DNA from: Myxococcales bacterium
GTDB taxonomy: Bacteria > Myxococcota_A > Polyangia > Polyangiales > Polyangiaceae
Assembly: GCA_025355005.1 (NCBI GenBank)
Contig: JANXLV010000096.1
Span: 1-64,000 of the forward strand
DNA length: 64,000 nt
Direction: 5' to 3'
Part shown: piece by piece, positions 43,894 to 52,741 of the stretch
Layout: each line of letters starts with the position of its first letter
Numbering within the stretch: the first letter of the stretch is position 1
Notes under the pieces: generated by a model
Seen by the model: the letters and a program-made list of their open reading frames with translations, nothing else
What the model was told of the DNA's origin: nothing
Database searches by the model: none
Position numbers and translations under genes: made by a program

Positions 43894-46638
43894 ATGCGAC
43901 TTTGTCCCCAATGCCAGAGCACGTGTGACGACGGACACAAGTTTTGTCCGTCCTGCGGCTTCCCCGTAAGCAAGGTCGCGACGAACACGGACGACCCGAT
44001 GATCGGGCGGACGCTCCCGGGCGGATACATCATCCTGGACCTCGTCGGCATCGGGGGCATGGGGCGCGTCTACCGCGCCGAGCAGACTGCGCTCTCGCGC
44101 ACGGTCGCCGTGAAGGTCATTCACCCGCACCTCGTGGGCGAGGAGAACACCGCCGCCCGCTTCATCACCGAGGCGCGCGCCGCGAGCCGGCTCAATCACC
44201 CGAACTCCGTCGGTGTCATCGACTTCGGCAAGACGGACGATGGGCAGCTGTACCTGGTCATGGAGTTCTTGCGCGGCAAGGATCTCGCGCGCGTCCAGTA
44301 CGAGGCCGGATCGCTCACGTTCCGCCGCACCGTCAGCATCCTGCGTCAGGTGCTCGCGGCGCTCGCAGAAGCGCACCACCTGGAGATTATCCACCGCGAT
44401 CTCAAGCCAGAGAACATCATCCTCGAGCCCGTGCGCTCCGGTGGCGACTTCGTGAAGGTCGTGGACTTCGGCCTCGCCAAGATGCGCGCGGAGACCGCTG
44501 CGCCGGGCATCACCAGCCCCGGCATCGTGTGCGGTACGCCCGAGTACATGAGCCCGGAGCAGGGCCGCGGCGACACGCTCGACCCGCGCAGCGACATCTA
44601 CGCAGTCGGCGTCGTCATGTATCAGCTCCTCTCCGGGCGGCTGCCGTTCGAGGCCGAGTCCCCGACACAGGTCGTGCTCATGCACATCGGCGAGCCGCCG
44701 AAGGACCCGCGCGAGGTCGCGCCCGAGCGTGAGATCCCCGCGTCGCTCGTGATGGTCTGCTTGAAGGCACTCCAGAAGGAGCCAGAGCAGCGGTTCTCCA
44801 ACGCCGACGAGTTCTCCGAGGCGCTCGACAACGCGATGGCGGAGATCGACCGGGTCGCGCCGCGCCCGCTGATTGCGCCGCAGACGGTGAAGTGCGCCAA
44901 GTGCAGCGGCGTGAACCCGTTCACACAGAAGTTCTGCGGCGACTGCGGCGTGTCACTCGCGGCCGCGAAGTCGCTGATGCCGCCAGCGCCCATCACCGAT
45001 GAGTCGGCCGAGACCAGCGGACCGGCTGTGGTGAACCCGGGCGGCGGCCCGCCGAAACCTGGAATCGGAATTCAGAACGGCCGCGGTGACGCCAACGAGC
45101 CCCAGCAGTTCCCGCTGACCCTCGTGGGTAGGGACGAAGACCTCGCCTGGCTCAACGATCGCCGCAACGACGCCAAGAGCTCGCTGATCGGCGCGCGCGT
45201 CGTGGGTGACTCCGGCATGGGCAAGACCCGCTTGCTCAAAGAGTTCCTCACGAAGTGCCGCGCGGCGGGCGACGTCGTCGTCATCACCGGCCCGGACCCG
45301 AACTGGGCCGAAGTCGGCTATTTTGCCCTGCGCTTCGCGATCCGCGCGCTCGCCGGCCTGTCCGAAAAGCCTGGCCCCAAGGACTGGGCGAACGCGAGCA
45401 CGGAGGCACGCCGTGGCCTGTCCGACGTGTTCGACGCCGAGCGCGACGCCTCTGCACGCCTCTCACCCGAAGAGCGCAGATACGCGGTCGCAGACGCGCT
45501 CCGCTGGGCCATCGTGCGCGCGAACGAGCGCTCGGGCGGCAAGAAGGTCATCGTCGCGGTCGACGACCTCAATCACATCGACGGCGGAAGTCGTGCGGCG
45601 TTCGCTGACGCCGTTGGTGAGCCGCCGCTCGTCCCGGCCCTGCTCGCGATCACGTATCCGCCCGGCGCGGACCCTGGCTGGCCCGCGAGCACCGCGTCTG
45701 CGCGCGTCCTCACGGGGCTGGACTCCGCGGATGTCGGCAAGCTCGTCTCCGGCAAGCTCTCGGTCAGCTCGCCCGCGTTCGGTCCCGGCCGCGGCATCGC
45801 GCCGCTCTACGTGGACCAGCTGCTCCGCTTTGCAAAGGAGCAGGGCGGTCAGCCGCCGCCGCGCCTGGCAGACCTCATCGCGCTCCGCGTCGAGCGCATG
45901 CCGCCCAACTCGCGGCGTGTGATGCAGGCCATCGCCGTCTTCGGCGATCTCGTCACCGCGCCCATCATCGTGCGCATGGTCTCCGATCGCACGAAGGTGA
46001 AGGACGCGATCGATCAGCTGCAGAAGGCGGGCATGATCGAGGTCGACGGCGAGAACCTGAAGATCACGCACCCGCTCCTGCGCGAGGTCGTCCTCGCCAC
46101 GATCCCGAACGCCGTACGCCGTGAGCTTCACGCGCAGGCCGCCACCATCTCCGAGGAGACGGGCGCCGCGATCGAGGCCCGCGCCCTGCACGAGTTCCAG
46201 GCACAGAACACGTTCCAGGCGCTCATCCTTCTGGAGCAGGTCTCCACCAAGTGCACCGAGCGCGGCGACACCATCGGCACCATCACGGCGCTGCGTCGCG
46301 GCCTGGAGCTCGCACGACGCGAGCTGTTCCGCGGTGAGCTCGAGGACCCGCTACGCGCGGTGCTCATCTTCTCCCGGAAGCTGGGTGAGGCGCTCACGCA
46401 GGCCGGGCAGTTCACCGACGCAGAAGGCGTGCTTCGCGAGGCGCTTGATCTCGCAGGGCCGAGCGGACAAGACCGCGCGCGCGTCCTGGGCGCCCTGGCG
46501 CAGGTGTCTTCGGGGCGCGATCGCCGCCAGGAAGCTCACATGTACCTTCGCGAAGCGCTCGAGCTCGCGTTCGAGTCCGGCGCGCATGAGCTGCTCTTCC
46601 AGCTCGAGGACTTGAAGAAGTCGATCGCCTCCGTGTAA
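43894..46638 (+). CDS. Ser/Thr protein kinase fused to zinc ribbons and an AAA-type ATPase
   Basis: A 914-residue protein. Residues 4-21 are a zinc ribbon (CPQC, CPSC). The kinase domain (about 40-310) has GIGGMGRVYRAE, the catalytic loop IHRDLKPEN (H167-R-D169), VDFGLAK and the activation segment GTPEYMSPEQ. A second zinc ribbon (CAKC, CGDC) is at about 332-348. From residue 415 there is an ORC/AAA-like ATPase with Walker A GDSGMGKT (438-445) and VIVAVDDLNHID. The C-terminal 250 residues are TPR-like helices. This resembles kinase-ATPase-TPR regulators known in myxobacteria (LuxR-less relatives of adenylate-cyclase/kinase fusions). Targets are unknown. No membrane segment, so cytoplasmic. 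Confidence 0.92.
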   Translation: MRLCPQCQSTCDDGHKFCPSCGFPVSKVATNTDDPMIGRTLPGGYIILDLVGIGGMGRVYRAEQTALSRTVAVKVIHPHLVGEENTAARFITEARAASRLNHPNSVGVIDFGKTDDGQLYLVMEFLRGKDLARVQYEAGSLTFRRTVSILRQVLAALAEAHHLEIIHRDLKPENIILEPVRSGGDFVKVVDFGLAKMRAETAAPGITSPGIVCGTPEYMSPEQGRGDTLDPRSDIYAVGVVMYQLLSGRLPFEAESPTQVVLMHIGEPPKDPREVAPEREIPASLVMVCLKALQKEPEQRFSNADEFSEALDNAMAEIDRVAPRPLIAPQTVKCAKCSGVNPFTQKFCGDCGVSLAAAKSLMPPAPITDESAETSGPAVVNPGGGPPKPGIGIQNGRGDANEPQQFPLTLVGRDEDLAWLNDRRNDAKSSLIGARVVGDSGMGKTRLLKEFLTKCRAAGDVVVITGPDPNWAEVGYFALRFAIRALAGLSEKPGPKDWANASTEARRGLSDVFDAERDASARLSPEERRYAVADALRWAIVRANERSGGKKVIVAVDDLNHIDGGSRAAFADAVGEPPLVPALLAITYPPGADPGWPASTASARVLTGLDSADVGKLVSGKLSVSSPAFGPGRGIAPLYVDQLLRFAKEQGGQPPPRLADLIALRVERMPPNSRRVMQAIAVFGDLVTAPIIVRMVSDRTKVKDAIDQLQKAGMIEVDGENLKITHPLLREVVLATIPNAVRRELHAQAATISEETGAAIEARALHEFQAQNTFQALILLEQVSTKCTERGDTIGTITALRRGLELARRELFRGELEDPLRAVLIFSRKLGEALTQAGQFTDAEGVLREALDLAGPSGQDRARVLGALAQVSSGRDRRQEAHMYLREALELAFESGAHELLFQLEDLKKSIASV

Positions 46639-46657
46639 GAATCAACGCCCGATCTCC

Positions 46658-47698
46658 ATGCAAAACTCTCGTTTCGCGCTCACCCGGGTAACTTTTTCGT
46701 TGATGGTCCCGGCTCTCGTCACGCTCACCGCGCTCACCACCGCGTGCGAAAACGAGGCGACCGAGAGACCGCCCGTGGTCATGCCGCCGAAGGGCGTCGA
46801 GACTCCGAAGTGGCTCGCGGACGCGACCGCGCGTTGCGCGATGGCCGCGAGCTGCGCTCACGAGCACGATCCGCCGCGCTTCTCCGACCCATCCACGTGC
46901 GTCGCCACCTTCGGTCTGCGGCTCGCACGCGGCGAGAAGGACGCAGTGTACCAGTGTCTCGGCGCCGCTAAGACGTGCGAGGCCGTCGGCGCATGCCTGC
47001 ACGACGGCGACGATCCGCGCGCGGTCCGCTACTGCACCGCGCACACCGGCGTGCTCAGCGCGTGCGACGGCGACTACCTCATGTCTTGCAGCGGCGACGA
47101 CGCCGGTGAGAGCGTCAGCGTGAGCTGCGCGGACATGGGCGCGCGCTGTAGTGACACGAGCGTGGCCGGCGGGCTCATCGTACGCGCGTGCTTCTCCGAA
47201 AAGCTCTGCCCGCGCGGCATGACCGGCTCCCGGTGCGACGGCGACACCGCGCTCGTGTCATGTCATGACGGCGCCGTGGAGAAAGCCACGTGCGGCGCTG
47301 GCACGAGGTGCGTTGCGCGAACGGACGTCCCCGGCGAGAACGCCGCCGCATGCGAGCCCACCTCCGGCGCGCGCTGCACCGAGCTCGATGGCAAGCGCTG
47401 CGACGGCGAGAAGCTCGTCGAGTGCGTGTCGCGCGGCCACGGCGGCAGCGTTCGTGTCACGGACTGCGCGGCAGGCGGCATGCGATGCGCGGGCCGTGGA
47501 GCACGCGCAGGTTGCTATATCGGCGGCGAGGTCGCGTGCGATGCTGCGCCGCCCACGTGCGACGGCGAGGCGCTCTCCTTCTGCGCGAACGGGCGCATGA
47601 CGCGTGTATCTTGCACACAAATGGGCTTTTCTGCCTGCAGCCCGGCTGCGAACGGCCCCAACGCCGCGTGCGTTGTTCCGAAGGAGCGATCCCGCTAG
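46658..47698 (+). CDS. Cys-rich hypothetical lipoprotein
   Basis: A 346-residue protein, 19 bases after the kinase gene. The N-terminal signal (VPALVTLTALTTAC) ends in a lipobox. The mature sequence has more than 30 Cys in repeated blocks of about 40 residues built on RCDGDTALVSCHDGA, KRCDGEKLVECVSRG and TCDGEALSFCANGR. This is a C-x-G-D/E-x2-x-L-x2-C pattern with regular spacing, so a string of small disulfide domains on the cell surface is likely. No enzyme motif was seen. Confidence 0.78.
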   Translation: MQNSRFALTRVTFSLMVPALVTLTALTTACENEATERPPVVMPPKGVETPKWLADATARCAMAASCAHEHDPPRFSDPSTCVATFGLRLARGEKDAVYQCLGAAKTCEAVGACLHDGDDPRAVRYCTAHTGVLSACDGDYLMSCSGDDAGESVSVSCADMGARCSDTSVAGGLIVRACFSEKLCPRGMTGSRCDGDTALVSCHDGAVEKATCGAGTRCVARTDVPGENAAACEPTSGARCTELDGKRCDGEKLVECVSRGHGGSVRVTDCAAGGMRCAGRGARAGCYIGGEVACDAAPPTCDGEALSFCANGRMTRVSCTQMGFSACSPAANGPNAACVVPKERSR

Positions 47699-47711
47699 CC
47701 TGTCCCCGAAG

Positions 47712-48431
47712 ATGTCGTCGCACACGTCGCCCCCGGCACCCACTCCCTCTTCGACCGAACGAGAAGCACCGACCATCACGGTGAAGCGCATTCACCGGCG
47801 CGACCTCAACCGCGTGTGGGACTTCCTCAAGCTCGTGTTCCGCGACGTGAATCGCGAGACGGTGGAGTACCAGCGACCGCGCTTGAAGAGTCGCTTCCTG
47901 GAGACCTACGAGGAAGAGGGCACGGAGCAGCTGCTGTTCGTGGCGCCGAAGAACGGCAAGGACGAGATCGTCGGCTACGCGGAGTGCTCGTTCGAGATCG
48001 TCGGCTCCGATAACTGGATGAACGAACGCTACTTCGAGCGCAAGGAGATGCGCCCGCTCTACGTGGAGGAGCTCGCGGTGCACCCCGACTACCAGGGGCA
48101 GGGCGTGGGCAACTTCATGCTCGAGCAGATCGAGCACATCGCCAAGGTGCGCGGCTGCACGCATCTCGTGCTCGAGGTCGCCGAGAACAACGACAGCGCG
48201 CTGAAGTTTTATCGCAAGCGGAGCTTCTACAAGCTGGACGCAGCGCTGTTCCTGGCAAAGAAGGTCACCACCGAAGAAGAGCTCCTGCCGCCGCGAAAGC
48301 TGAAGAAGAAGCCCGCACCGCACGGCGCTTCGAAGGGGGCCGCAGCCAAAGCTGGGGCGGCAAAGGGCGGCGCCGCGAAGAAGCGGAGATCCAATGGACG
48401 CGCGGCGTCTACCGAGCGAGCGCCCTCGTGA
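47712..48431 (+). CDS. GNAT-family N-acetyltransferase with basic tail
   Basis: A 239-residue protein. The GNAT fold covers about 22-185: the acetyl-CoA site motif A is VEELAVHPDYQGQGVGNFML, and motif B is LEVAENNDSALKFYRKRSF. The region resembles RimI-type acetyltransferases, though the substrate cannot be read. Residues about 195-239 are a Lys/Ala-rich tail (KKPAPHGASKGAAAKAG), probably nucleic-acid or acid-protein binding. The stop overlaps the GTG start of the following gene by four bases. Confidence 0.88.
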   Translation: MSSHTSPPAPTPSSTEREAPTITVKRIHRRDLNRVWDFLKLVFRDVNRETVEYQRPRLKSRFLETYEEEGTEQLLFVAPKNGKDEIVGYAECSFEIVGSDNWMNERYFERKEMRPLYVEELAVHPDYQGQGVGNFMLEQIEHIAKVRGCTHLVLEVAENNDSALKFYRKRSFYKLDAALFLAKKVTTEEELLPPRKLKKKPAPHGASKGAAAKAGAAKGGAAKKRRSNGRAASTERAPS

Positions 48432-49084
48432 CAGAGCCCGCACGACCCGTCGGCAAGAAGAAGGGCGGAGCTGGCTGCGGCACCGTGATGCTCATGTTCG
48501 CGGCAGTCGGTGCCATGGGCACCATCATGTTCGTGGTGTCGCTGGTGCGCGCCTTCTCCACGGACGAGGGACAGCAGCTGACGCACGGCTTCACGGAGGT
48601 CGCGACGCTGGTGCAGGAGGCGCAGACGGCGCCGGGCGCTGAGGACGTCGCCAAGGAAGGCGGCTGCTTGCAGGCGCTGGTGCTGGACGCCGACAAGCTG
48701 GCGGGGCTCTCGCCGTCGAGCGCCGTGACGGATGGGGGCAAGACGCGTCGCGGTCCAGAGAAGACGCTCGTGACCTGCCAGGTCGGATTGGCGAAGGCGC
48801 CACCTGAATGCCAGGCGCTCGCACAGGTCTACGTTCGCGTCGCACATCCAGCTGCTCCGTTCCGCGTGGCCGTGGCGAAGCAGGGCGATCCGAACCGCAC
48901 GTGCGATCGCGTGTTCGACGCCAAGGGACAGCCGATCGTGTCGAGCCCCGAGACGACCGCTGCGATCATGCAGGCGATCGATGATGCCGGCGTGGCCGCG
49001 CTGCTCTCCGCATCAGCACTTCCTCCCACGGTGTCTGTGCCGGCGCCAGTGCCACTGGCCGACGGCGACGGCGGAGCTCACTGA
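48428..49084 (+). CDS. Single-span membrane hypothetical protein
   Basis: A 218-residue protein with a GTG start overlapping the stop of the acetyltransferase gene (GTGA). A short basic N-terminus (RPVGKKKGGAG) leads to one hydrophobic segment at about 20-40 (VMLMFAAVGAMGTIMFVVSLV). The rest is probably periplasmic and has an Ala/Pro-rich end. Two Cys pairs (EGGCLQ, VTCQVG; PPECQ, RTCDRV) could form disulfides. No family was recognised. It is one base from the next gene's start, so it sits inside a coupled three-gene unit. Confidence 0.7.
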   Translation: MTEPARPVGKKKGGAGCGTVMLMFAAVGAMGTIMFVVSLVRAFSTDEGQQLTHGFTEVATLVQEAQTAPGAEDVAKEGGCLQALVLDADKLAGLSPSSAVTDGGKTRRGPEKTLVTCQVGLAKAPPECQALAQVYVRVAHPAAPFRVAVAKQGDPNRTCDRVFDAKGQPIVSSPETTAAIMQAIDDAGVAALLSASALPPTVSVPAPVPLADGDGGAH

Positions 49085-49085
49085 C

Positions 49086-50099
49086 ATGCCGCCGCGACCG
49101 GAGCGCCATATCGCGCGGTGGGATCTGGACAAGACCTACCTGCGCACGGAGTTCGACACGATGCGCGACCTCGTGAAGACCGCGCTCGAGCGCGCGGACG
49201 AGAAGCGCACGAACCCAGGCGCGGCCTCCCTCTTGCGGGAGATGCGGCGTGCGAACGTCGCGGTGCACATTCTCTCGGGTTCGCCGGAGCAGATGCGACG
49301 CAGGCTGGAGGACAAGCTTCGCCTGGACGGCATCGCGTGGGACAGCTTCACGCTGAAGCCGAACCTTCGCAACATGCTCAAGCTTCGCTTCCGCGCCATG
49401 AAGGACCAGCTGGGCTACAAGCTGCCGGCGCTGGTCCTCTCGCGTCAGCGCCCGCGGGACTCTTCACTTGCCGACGCGAAGGAGACGCTCTTTGGCGACG
49501 ACGCGGAGGCCGACGCCTTCGTCTACTCGCTCTACGGCGACCTCATGTCCGGCGCGGTGGGCCCGGACGAGCTGTCCGTCGTTTGCGTGAACGGCCGCAT
49601 GTACGAGGACGTCGCGGAGGAGCTGGTTCAGGCGGTGCGGCGGATCGTGCCGTCCAACGTGGTGGAGCGCATTCTCATCCACCTGGAGGGTCAGACGCCG
49701 CCCGACGATTTCCGCATCTACGGCCCGCGCGTGGTGCCGTTCTACAATTACCTGCAGGCTGCATTCGTCGTCTTCGAGGACCAACGTTTGCCGGCAGAGG
49801 CCGTACTTCGCGTGGCGCTCGAGCTCGTCACCGAGCACCGCTTCGATGGGCAGCGACTGGTCCGGAGCTACGCCGATCTCATCCGGCGTGGGCACCTGCG
49901 CGGCACGGGCGTCGAAGAAATCGCCGCTGCGTTCGAGGGCTGGGTCTCGCGCGAGCACGTCTTCGCCGAGGCCGAGCTGAAGGAGCTGGTCCGCGAGCTG
50001 CCGAAGGAGGCCGCGCGCGCAAAGCCACAAGATGCGCAGCAAGTCACGGCGGACTACACGCACCTCGTGCTGGCCCACAACCGCCGCCGCAAGAAGTAG
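49086..50099 (+). CDS. HAD-like hydrolase related to App1/LNS2-type phosphatases
   Basis: A 337-residue protein. HAD motif I reads RWDLDKTYL (Asp nucleophile in D-x-D-x-T). Motif II-like VAVHILSGSPEQM, a Lys region (TLKPNLRNML, GYKLPAL) and the motif IV-like LFGDDAEADAFVYSLYGD follow. This order resembles the LNS2/App1 phosphatidate-phosphatase group, which acts on lipid phosphates; that assignment is inference. It starts two bases after the stop of the upstream membrane protein. Convergent with the downstream kinase gene. Confidence 0.72.
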   Translation: MPPRPERHIARWDLDKTYLRTEFDTMRDLVKTALERADEKRTNPGAASLLREMRRANVAVHILSGSPEQMRRRLEDKLRLDGIAWDSFTLKPNLRNMLKLRFRAMKDQLGYKLPALVLSRQRPRDSSLADAKETLFGDDAEADAFVYSLYGDLMSGAVGPDELSVVCVNGRMYEDVAEELVQAVRRIVPSNVVERILIHLEGQTPPDDFRIYGPRVVPFYNYLQAAFVVFEDQRLPAEAVLRVALELVTEHRFDGQRLVRSYADLIRRGHLRGTGVEEIAAAFEGWVSREHVFAEAELKELVRELPKEAARAKPQDAQQVTADYTHLVLAHNRRRKK

Positions 50100-50121
50100 C
50101 CGCGCGCCGCGTCTCGAAGCT

Positions 50122-51177
50122 TCAGCCCTTGCGCGCGAGCCTGATCGTGGGACGCACGGCTGCGATCTGCACCGTCGGCGCGCTCCTCATGGTCGCGGAC
50201 TCGTGGAGCGCCAGGTCGTCGGCGCTCTCCCACACCTCTGCATCCGCGAACGACGGAACGCGGGGTGCGGTCAGGCGTGTCGCACCGCTCGAGCGACGCT
50301 CCGGAGAGTGCCCGCCGAGCGCTTTCTTTGCCTGCTTGACCGCCACCTGAAGCCCCTCCGTGAGCTCGCGCGCGAACGCAAACCGATGTCCCGGTACTGG
50401 CGAAAGGCCCCGGCGCAGCCACGCATCGAGCGGCTCCGCCGCTGCGGCCGGCAACATCGCCGAAAGCGAAGGCGGCGGGAGGTCCATCTTCATCACCACC
50501 TCCACGACGCTCTCGCCGTTGAAGGGCGCGACGCCGGTGAAACACTCGTACGCCACGGCGGTCAGCGCATAAAGGTCTCCGCGTTCGCTGGCCGGCATCC
50601 CCGATACGAGCACCTCGCGTGGCATGTACTCCAGCGTTCCGCAGATAAAATCTCGTGCTCCGCTGCGACCATCGGATACCTCCGCGATGCCGAAATCCAG
50701 GACCTTTGCGAGCAGGCGTCCCTGGTCGTCCTTGGTGAGGAAGACGTTCCCGGGCTTGATGTCCTTGTGCAGGATGGACATGGAGTGCGCGCGGGAGAGC
50801 GCACGAGACACGTGAACGACGACGGTCTCTGTCTCGTCGATCGATAGCGGTCCATCCCGCAGGATGCGCTCGTCGAGCGTCTCTCCTTCGAGCAGCTCGT
50901 AGACGATGAACGGGCGGTCGTTGGCGTCCACGCCGCGTGAGAGCACGCGCACGATGTGGGGGCTCATCATTCGCGCGCACAGCTCACTCTCGCGCTCGAA
51001 CTCGGCGCGACGGGCGGTGTCACCGCGCAGGGCTGACCGCAGCATCTTCACCGCGACGGAGATCCCGAGGCGATGATCGCGGGCCAGCCACACCGTGCCC
51101 GAGCCGCCCTCGCCCACGCAGCTCTTGAGCTCGAAGCGGTCGTCCAGCAACTGGCCTTGGTACATGCTCGTTGTCAC
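50122..51177 (-). CDS. Ser/Thr protein kinase
   Basis: A 351-residue eukaryote-like kinase. GTG 51177 is the longest start; ATG 51165 (MYQGQLLDD) would remove four residues. The domain has the glycine loop GEGGSGTVW, the ATP-anchoring Lys K44 in VAVKML, catalytic loop LHKDIKPGN (H137-K-D139), DFG in VLDFGIAE and the activation segment CGTLEYMPREV. There is no membrane segment; the 90-residue C-terminal tail is Ser/Arg/Ala-rich and could be regulatory. It lies 132 bases downstream of an FHA/sigma-54 activator gene on the same strand. FHA domains read phosphothreonine, so a kinase-activator link is possible but unproved. Confidence 0.93.
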   Translation of the reverse strand: MTTSMYQGQLLDDRFELKSCVGEGGSGTVWLARDHRLGISVAVKMLRSALRGDTARRAEFERESELCARMMSPHIVRVLSRGVDANDRPFIVYELLEGETLDERILRDGPLSIDETETVVVHVSRALSRAHSMSILHKDIKPGNVFLTKDDQGRLLAKVLDFGIAEVSDGRSGARDFICGTLEYMPREVLVSGMPASERGDLYALTAVAYECFTGVAPFNGESVVEVVMKMDLPPPSLSAMLPAAAAEPLDAWLRRGLSPVPGHRFAFARELTEGLQVAVKQAKKALGGHSPERRSSGATRLTAPRVPSFADAEVWESADDLALHESATMRSAPTVQIAAVRPTIRLARKG

Positions 51178-51309
51178 GCACGAACAAGAAGCACGAGCTG
51201 TTCCGTCTCGTTTCTGGCTAAAATCCGGGGCCTGGTGCGACGTGCCTGGTCGCTACGCCTTCCAGGGTGCGACGCGCGAGGTCACGGTGCGCTTGTCGTA
51301 CGCTGGCTC

Positions 51310-52653
51310 CTACGTCGGCCCTGGATTGCTCCGGCGAGCCTTGGCGCGCAGGCGCTGGAGATGCCGGCGCGCGACGCCAGAGGCCTCGGCAGCGCGCGTC
51401 ACGTTGCCGCCGTATTGCTCCAGGATGCGCTCCAGGTAGCGTTGCTCGAAGCGCTCCATCAGGATGCGCCGCGTCTCCGAGAGCGGAAGCCCGAGGCCGA
51501 ACACTCCCTCGAGTGAGTCGTCTTCGTCCATTCCAGGCGGCGGGATGCTTCCCATCGCCATCTGCCGCGCGATCGCGTTGCGTAGCTCGCGCACGTTGCC
51601 AGGCCACGGCATGGACTGCCAACGCGGGAGCTCCTTGGCGGGGAACTGCGCCTGCTCGCCGCCGAGCTGCGTCCAGAAGGCGCGCGCGAGGGCCGGAATG
51701 TCCGCGGTGCGGCGTCGCAGCGGCGGCAGCTCGATGCGCGCGACCGCGAGCCGATGAAACAGGTCGTCGCGAAAGCGCCCCTCTGCGACCTCGCGATCCA
51801 GATCGCGCCGCGTCGCGCAGAGGATTCGAACCTCCACGTGGATGGCTTCGTTACCGCCCACGCGTCGGAACTCGCCGCGCTCCAGCGCTCGCAGAAGCTT
51901 GGGCTGCATCGCGAGATCGAGATCGCCGATCTCGTCGATCAGGAGCGTGCCGCCATGCGCCTGCTCGAAGAGGCCACGGCGCAGCGCGGTGGCACCCGTG
52001 AAGGCCCCGCGCTCGTGACCGAAGAGCTCGCTCTCCAGAAGGCTCGGCGGGACCGTGGTGCAATCGAACACCACGAACGGCCCGCTCGAGAGCGGCGAGA
52101 GCTCGTGGATGGTCTCGGCCAGCATCTCCTTGCCGGTGCCCGTCTCGCCTTCGAGCACGATGGGTACGTTCGAGGCGGCGAGCCGATCGATCACCGGGTA
52201 GAGACGTTGCATCGCGGGGCTCGCGCCCAGGAGCCTGCCGAGCCTCTGACGTGCGGGGCGCTGAGGCGCGACCTCTTGCGTCTCCAGCGAGAAGAACAGC
52301 GTCGTTCCGCCGATCCGGATCGTCTCGCCGCCGCGAAGCAGCGCCTGCATCACCTGCGTTCCGCCGAGGAAGCTACCGTTGGTCGAGGTCAGGTCCGTGA
52401 AGAGCAGCGCGTCATCCGCGAGCTCCAGCGAGGCATGACGACGCGACACGCTCTTGTCCTCGATGCGGATGGCGCACGACACGCTCTTCCCGATGAGCAC
52501 CGGCGACGGCGTGCTGCCATCGATGCGGATCGTGCGCTCGGCGTCTTGCTCCGTGCTCACCAGCACGGTGAAGACGGGCTCCCGGATCGCGAGCTTCCGC
52601 TCCGACCGGGTGAGCGTTCGATCCTCCTCGCTCGCGTCGTCGTCGTGGGTCAT
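51310..52653 (-). CDS. FHA domain sigma-54-dependent transcriptional activator
   Basis: A 447-residue protein. ATG 52653 (MTHDDDASEED) is preferred over an upstream in-frame GTG. The FHA domain (about 25-125) has VLIGKSVSCA, VSRRHASL and TSTNGSFLGG. The AAA+ domain has Walker A GETGTGKEM, GAFTGA for sigma-54 contact, GGTLLIDEIGD and PWPGNVRELRN. The C-terminal Fis-like HTH (GGNVTRAAEASGVARRHLQRL) binds DNA. Proteins of this domain order are abundant in myxobacteria and are switched by Ser/Thr kinases. Its closest candidate partner is the kinase gene next door. Confidence 0.95.
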   Translation of the reverse strand: MTHDDDASEEDRTLTRSERKLAIREPVFTVLVSTEQDAERTIRIDGSTPSPVLIGKSVSCAIRIEDKSVSRRHASLELADDALLFTDLTSTNGSFLGGTQVMQALLRGGETIRIGGTTLFFSLETQEVAPQRPARQRLGRLLGASPAMQRLYPVIDRLAASNVPIVLEGETGTGKEMLAETIHELSPLSSGPFVVFDCTTVPPSLLESELFGHERGAFTGATALRRGLFEQAHGGTLLIDEIGDLDLAMQPKLLRALERGEFRRVGGNEAIHVEVRILCATRRDLDREVAEGRFRDDLFHRLAVARIELPPLRRRTADIPALARAFWTQLGGEQAQFPAKELPRWQSMPWPGNVRELRNAIARQMAMGSIPPPGMDEDDSLEGVFGLGLPLSETRRILMERFEQRYLERILEQYGGNVTRAAEASGVARRHLQRLRAKARRSNPGPT

Positions 52654-52741
52654 AGGGTGAGCGAGCGAACAGCCCCTCAGCGTCCATGAGAGCCCGTTTC
52701 CGCGCATCCCACAAGCCGGTCCGCGCCTTGGCCCGTTCTGG

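Noticed and set aside
45463-46191. Minus-strand 242-codon frame inside the kinase/ATPase gene
   Set aside because: Antisense shadow of a well-supported gene.
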